Positions 60,238 through 64,000 of a stretch of 64,000 nt of DNA are shown here, piece after piece. Origin of the DNA: Caldilineae bacterium (GTDB lineage: Bacteria > Chloroflexota > Anaerolineae > JAAEKA01); contig JACKBK010000014.1 of assembly GCA_020634555.1 (NCBI GenBank), forward strand, positions 1 to 64,000, written 5' to 3'. Numbering within the stretch: the first letter of the stretch is position 1; every line of letters begins with the position of its first letter. Below the pieces are notes generated by a model. That model was not told the DNA's origin. It ran no database searches and was given only the letters and a program-made list of their open reading frames with translations. The position numbers and the translations under genes were made by a program.

Positions 60238-61518
60238 CTAGCTCGTATACGGGTCGGCGGCGTCGCGCAGGCCGTCGCCCAGGATGTTCAACGCCAGCAC
60301 GGTGATAATGACGACCACCCCAGGCAAGAGCAGCCAGGGCGCCAGAGCAATCGATTGCAGGTTTTGCGCCTCTTGCAGCAGCACGCCCCAACTGATGGCC
60401 GGCGGCCGCAAGCCCAGTCCCAGAAAGCTCAGGAAGGTCTCGTTGATGATCATCACCGGGATCGCCAGCGTCACCGCGGCGATGATGTGGCTGGAGAAGG
60501 TGGGAACCATGTGGCGGAAGATAATGCGCGGCTGCCCGCAGCCGGACAGCTTGGCCGCCACGACGAAATCCTCCTCGCGCAGGGTGATGAAGCGGCTGCG
60601 CACCTCGCGCGCGAGCGTCGTCCAGCCCAGCAGCGCCAGGATGACCGTGATGGCAAAGTAGGTTTGTTCCACCGACCAGGTGCGAGGCAGGGCTGCCGAC
60701 AATGCCAGCCAGATCGGAATGGCCGGCAGCGATTGCAGGATCTCGATCAGGCGCTGGATCACCATGTCGATGGTGCCGCCGAAGTAGCCGGAGACACCGC
60801 CCAGCACAATACCCAGAATGGTGCTGATGGCGACCGCTATCAACCCGATGGACAGCGACACCCGGGTGCCGAACATCAGCCGGGACCACTGGTCACGGCC
60901 CAGCCGGTCGGTGCCGAGCAGATGCAGCCCGGTGCTGACGCGCTGTGGACCCGACGATGCAGCCCCGTCGGACGGCGCGACTTCCACCGGTTCCGATTGA
61001 TCCACGCCGATCAGGTGCAGGTCCATGGTGAACAGGCCCAGGACCTCGTACTCGAACCCCCTGACAAAGAACTTGACCGGCACCCTGATGTCCTTGTCGA
61101 TCTCCCACTCGACGCGCAGCGTGGTCGGGTTGCGCTGGCCGATCGCGCCATAGACAAAGGGGCTGATCTTGCCATCGTCGATGAAGTGAACCATCTGCAC
61201 CGGGATAAACGATTGCAGCGCGTCGGTGGTGTTAGGATCCTGGGTCGAGAAGAAGCCGGGAATGATCGCGGTGATGGTGATGATGATCATCACGACGCTG
61301 CTGATCACCGCCAGCCGGTGTTTCTTGAAGCGCCACCAGACCAGCTTCCAGTTCGGCGCGAGGTAAAAATCCTCCGAGTGAACGTCGGCGCCGGGCGGCG
61401 CCAGCGCGGCGTCCTCATCGGGCGGCACCATGGTCTGGTACGATGTCGATGCCACCTCTGTCAGGTTGGCCATCACCTGGCGGCCGAAGGATGGATCCTT
61501 GGGTTGTTCTTCTGTCAT
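60238..61518 (-). CDS. ABC transporter permease (OppC/DppC-like, with long periplasmic insert)
   Basis: 426 residues from ATG 61518; the longer frame overlaps the OppB gene. TM1 is HRLAVISSVVMIIITITAIIPGFF, followed by an extracytoplasmic region of about 165 residues, far longer than in normal OppC of about 300 residues in total. The conserved LLGTDRLGRDQWSRLMFG and LREEDFVVAAKLSGCGQPRIIFRHMVPTFSS mark the OppC family. TM segments continue to the C-terminus. The extra loop may dock a large binding protein, as in oligosaccharide-type systems. Confidence 0.9.
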   Translation of the reverse strand: MTEEQPKDPSFGRQVMANLTEVASTSYQTMVPPDEDAALAPPGADVHSEDFYLAPNWKLVWWRFKKHRLAVISSVVMIIITITAIIPGFFSTQDPNTTDALQSFIPVQMVHFIDDGKISPFVYGAIGQRNPTTLRVEWEIDKDIRVPVKFFVRGFEYEVLGLFTMDLHLIGVDQSEPVEVAPSDGAASSGPQRVSTGLHLLGTDRLGRDQWSRLMFGTRVSLSIGLIAVAISTILGIVLGGVSGYFGGTIDMVIQRLIEILQSLPAIPIWLALSAALPRTWSVEQTYFAITVILALLGWTTLAREVRSRFITLREEDFVVAAKLSGCGQPRIIFRHMVPTFSSHIIAAVTLAIPVMIINETFLSFLGLGLRPPAISWGVLLQEAQNLQSIALAPWLLLPGVVVIITVLALNILGDGLRDAADPYTS

Positions 61519-61520
61519 GG

Positions 61521-62507
61521 TCAGGACTCCATGCGAATGCGCGGATCCAGCCACGCGAGCAGAATATCTGAAATCAACGTGCCGACAATCGCCAGCATAC
61601 AGTAGATCAGCACGATGGCGCCGGCCAGGAACATGTCCTGGTTGGTCAGCGAACGCAGGAACATCGGACCGATGGTGGGCAGGTTCAGCACTGTGGCCAC
61701 CACCAGGCTGCCGGAGAAGATCAGCGGCAGGTACCAACCGATGGTGCTGACCAATGGATTGAGCGCCAGCCGGACGGGGTACTTCATGATCAGCCGCCAC
61801 TCGGACATGCCTTTGGCCCGTGCCATCTCGACGTACGGCTTGTTCAGTTCGTCCAGCAGGTTGGCGCGCATGATGCGTGCCAGCCGCGCCGTGCCGCTCA
61901 ACGCCAGAATCAGCATCGGCAGCCAGATGTGTACAGCCAGGTCACCGACACGACCGAGGCTCCAGGGCGCATCGATGTAGTCCGAGGAAAAGAGGCCGGT
62001 CACGCTGACACTGAACCAGGAAAACGCCAACCACATCGCGATCAGCGCCACCATGAAGGTCGGTGTGGCGATGCCGATGTAGTTGAAGACGGTGAAAAAG
62101 TAGTCCAGCAGTGTATATTTCTTGACCGCCGAGATGATGCCGATAGGCACAGCTAATCCCCAACTCACGAAGAACGTCAGCAACCCCAGAATAATGGTCA
62201 GCAACAGCCGCTCCCCGATCAGTTCGTTGATCGGCTTCTGCCAGTCCAGCGAGACGCCCAGGTCCCCCTTCACGATGCGCCCGATCCACTTGAAGTACTG
62301 GGCAGTGACGGGCTGGTCCAGCCCGTACCGCTCCCGCAGCGCGTCGATCTGCGCCTGGTCCATGGACGACCCCGAGGCCGCCAGCTCTGCGATGTAGCTG
62401 GTCACGAAGTCGCCCGGCGGCGCCTGGATGATGACAAAGGCGAAGATCGAGAAGATGAAGAGCAGCACTGGTAATAACAGCAGCCGTTTGACGATGTGTT
62501 GAGTCAT
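61521..62507 (-). CDS. ABC transporter permease (OppB/DppB-like)
   Basis: 328 residues. TM1 LLLLPVLLFIFSIFAFVIIQAPPGDF, the conserved LRERYGLDQPVTAQYFKWIGRIVKGDLGVSLDWQKPI, and the inner loop LLDELNKPYVEMARAKGMSEWRLIMKYPVRLALNPLVS (EAA-type motif) identify OppB. It forms the channel with the OppC-like protein, whose start is three bases beyond this stop. Confidence 0.93.
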   Translation of the reverse strand: MTQHIVKRLLLLPVLLFIFSIFAFVIIQAPPGDFVTSYIAELAASGSSMDQAQIDALRERYGLDQPVTAQYFKWIGRIVKGDLGVSLDWQKPINELIGERLLLTIILGLLTFFVSWGLAVPIGIISAVKKYTLLDYFFTVFNYIGIATPTFMVALIAMWLAFSWFSVSVTGLFSSDYIDAPWSLGRVGDLAVHIWLPMLILALSGTARLARIMRANLLDELNKPYVEMARAKGMSEWRLIMKYPVRLALNPLVSTIGWYLPLIFSGSLVVATVLNLPTIGPMFLRSLTNQDMFLAGAIVLIYCMLAIVGTLISDILLAWLDPRIRMES

Positions 62508-62560
62508 GGTAGATCAGATGTGCTTCAAGAACTACTTGACAGGCTCTGGGGTATGCGTGC

Positions 62561-62703
62561 GTGTGTCATGCTGAACGGGTCTGCCGGCCAAGCAACGATT
62601 TACCAGCCGCTACCAGTGAAGCATCTCTCCGTGGGGACGGGACGAGACGCTTCACTGGTATTTCATGTCAGCGAAGTCAGGTGCATAACCCGTTCAGCGT
62701 GAC
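62561..62703. repeat. Diverged core of the MITE-like element (copy 3)
   Basis: Shares the inner inverted pair (GTGTCATGCTGAACGGGT at 62561-62578 and its complement at 62686-62703) and the central stem (CCAGTGAAGCATCTC at 62611-62625 with 62642-62656, one mismatch) of the elements at 1916 and 10820. It lacks their CTAGCTACC ends and has different filler. It fills the spacer after the binding-protein gene. Confidence 0.7.
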
Positions 62704-62715
62704 ACTATTGCTGGG

Positions 62716-64000
62716 TTACTGATAGAAGAACGACTCGGGCCGGGTGTTGCCGGGCGTGCGCAGCGGCCAGTCGTTGCCGGCCGTGTCGGGCACGTTCATC
62801 AGGTCCTTGTTGACCACGACGACGCCCTGGACCATCGGCGTCAGGCCGACGGTGCCGATCTCCCAGATGTTGTCAGCCCAGATCTGGAACAGCTCGTGGG
62901 CAAGCTCGATCTGGCGATCACGCCCAGAGACCTTGGCCTCGTCAATGATCTCGACGATCTTGGCGATCTCGGGGGTTGGCTCGACACCTTCAGCGCCGTT
63001 GGTCTCGTACCATTTGCGCATCAGCGGCGCCCATGTCCACTGAGTCTGGGTGCGCGGGTCCATCTTGGGCAGCCCGCTGAACGGGAAGGCAGTCGTGTCC
63101 TCGTTCCACAGGTCGACCATGAGTTCGTTGGTATCACGCATCTGGAAGCCCAGCGCACGCTCCCGGACCTCGACATGGGCGCGTACACCCACATCGGCCC
63201 AGTTCTGCACGACGATCTGGCCGATGTCCGGCCAGTTGGCAAAGGCCGGGATGACCTGGATCTCGATATCCAGCCGGCTGCCGTCGGGCAGGGTGCGCAT
63301 GCCCTCATCGTCGCGGTTGGTCAGACCAAGGCCGTCCAGGATCTCGTTGGCCTGGGCAATGTCGTGTTCCGTGTACTTGAAGGCCCACTCATCGCCGGGA
63401 TAGTAGGGATGGTTCGGCGCAGGCACAGGCTGGCGCGCCTGGCCGAGGCCCAGGAAGGCCAGTTCCTTGATGCTCTCGCGGTCGATGGCATACGACAGTG
63501 CGATGCGGAAATCCTTGCTCTGCAAGAGCTCCGCGACGGCGGGATCTGCATCATAGGTCTGGTTGAACACCAGCACCGCATCGGAACCGCCGAAGGTCGG
63601 CCAGGTCACGACGCGGTAGCCGCCCTTGTCGGCATTCTCCACCAACACGGGGTAGTTGCTCATCTTGATGTGGCGGCCCTGCATGTCGATCTCGCCGCCG
63701 ATGGCCGCCAGGTTGAGCGCCTCGGCGTCAGCGAAGAAGGTAAAGCGCGCCTCGTCGGTGTAGGGAAGCTGGTTGCCGTCTTGGTCCACGGCGAAGTAGT
63801 AGGGGTTGCGCGTCAGGGTGAAGACCGGGTCGGAGACGGTTGAGCCGTCCTTCGGCACCCAGGCGGCGGTGCTAGGCCGGTTGCCGCTCAGGTGAGGCAG
63901 CGCCTCGACCGCGAATAACTCGGTCCAGGTCTCGAAGCCGCGCTCCTTGACGAGAGCATCCAGTGCGGCCGAGTCGGTGTAGTTCGGATGGAAGTCCTTC
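62716..64000 (-). CDS. ABC transporter substrate-binding protein, SBP_bac_5 type (5' truncated by the window edge)
   Basis: At least 427 residues; the frame continues to the last base, so the N-terminus and any lipobox are outside. Visible text such as HPNYTDSAALDALVKERGFETWTELFA, FTLTRNPYYFAVDQDGNQLPYTDE, IALSYAIDRESIKELAFLG and TRPESFFYQ places it in the family 5 (peptide/nickel/oligosaccharide) binding proteins. The GTG at 63858 is internal, not a start. It is the first gene of an Opp-type operon whose other members extend to 57937. Ligand unknown; glycan oligomers are suggested by the downstream enzymes. Confidence 0.92.
   Translation of the reverse strand, partial: KDFHPNYTDSAALDALVKERGFETWTELFAVEALPHLSGNRPSTAAWVPKDGSTVSDPVFTLTRNPYYFAVDQDGNQLPYTDEARFTFFADAEALNLAAIGGEIDMQGRHIKMSNYPVLVENADKGGYRVVTWPTFGGSDAVLVFNQTYDADPAVAELLQSKDFRIALSYAIDRESIKELAFLGLGQARQPVPAPNHPYYPGDEWAFKYTEHDIAQANEILDGLGLTNRDDEGMRTLPDGSRLDIEIQVIPAFANWPDIGQIVVQNWADVGVRAHVEVRERALGFQMRDTNELMVDLWNEDTTAFPFSGLPKMDPRTQTQWTWAPLMRKWYETNGAEGVEPTPEIAKIVEIIDEAKVSGRDRQIELAHELFQIWADNIWEIGTVGLTPMVQGVVVVNKDLMNVPDTAGNDWPLRTPGNTRPESFFYQ

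Overview
The window is GC-rich and reads as part of a chromosome from an environmental heterotroph, most likely a Chloroflexota bacterium of the Anaerolineae/Caldilinea type. That placement is inference. It rests on a T-box-controlled thrS, lipoprotein solute-binding proteins, a giant DUF11/beta-helix surface protein, LacI-type and YesMN-type sugar regulators, UroD-like proteins embedded in sugar loci, and spacers packed with degenerate palindromic repeats. There are about 46 protein genes, no rRNA or CRISPR array, and no tRNA that I could recognise. Nearly everything is on the minus strand except a plus-strand block at 32.9-41.2 kb.

Layout. 0-3 kb: cupin, an AT-rich PD-(D/E)XK nuclease, an orphan DUF433 gene, a MITE-like element and an SRPBCC protein. 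3.1-12.8 kb: a 2225-residue surface protein, a DUF6916 protein, a GNAT acetyltransferase and three tandem tail-collar proteins. 13.1-15.3 kb: thrS with a promoter and a complete T-box leader. 15.5-20.1 kb: lyxose-isomerase-like, UroD-like and fucose-isomerase-like genes behind a LacI regulator. 20.4-32.4 kb: an L-arabinan/arabinofuranoside locus (GH127, GH43, GH2, GH51, an ABC sugar importer and a second LacI). 32.9-41.2 kb: a YesN/YesM two-component system and a YtfQRT-YjfF-type furanose importer. 41.5-64 kb: a long co-directional series running from an Opp-type ABC importer through oxidoreductase, sulfatase, NagA, NagB, two UroD-like proteins, an SDR epimerase, UxaC, UxaE, fructuronate-reductase-like SDR, a decayed PIN toxin with its antitoxin, a LarA-like protein, an FGGY kinase and a Nudix hydrolase.

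How the genes fit together. Extracellular or periplasmic arabinosidases release L-arabinofuranose and related sugars. Two ABC systems (MalFG-type and YtfQRT-type) would import them under LacI and YesMN control. The 42-64 kb series carries the chemistry expected for a sulfated, uronic-acid- and amino-sugar-containing glycan: oligomer import, desulfation, GlcNAc-6-P deacetylation and deamination, and uronate isomerisation, epimerisation and reduction towards mannonate. No lyase, unsaturated glucuronyl hydrolase, UxuA or KDG kinase is in view, so the pathway is incomplete here.

The most unusual features are: (i) a 270-bp element with 14-bp terminal inverted repeats and 9-bp target duplications, present as two inverted copies; (ii) at least seven other palindromic repeat families filling the spacers, including one in the T-box leader; and (iii) three UroD-like paralogues in sugar loci that split into HxCG and HSDG active-site types.
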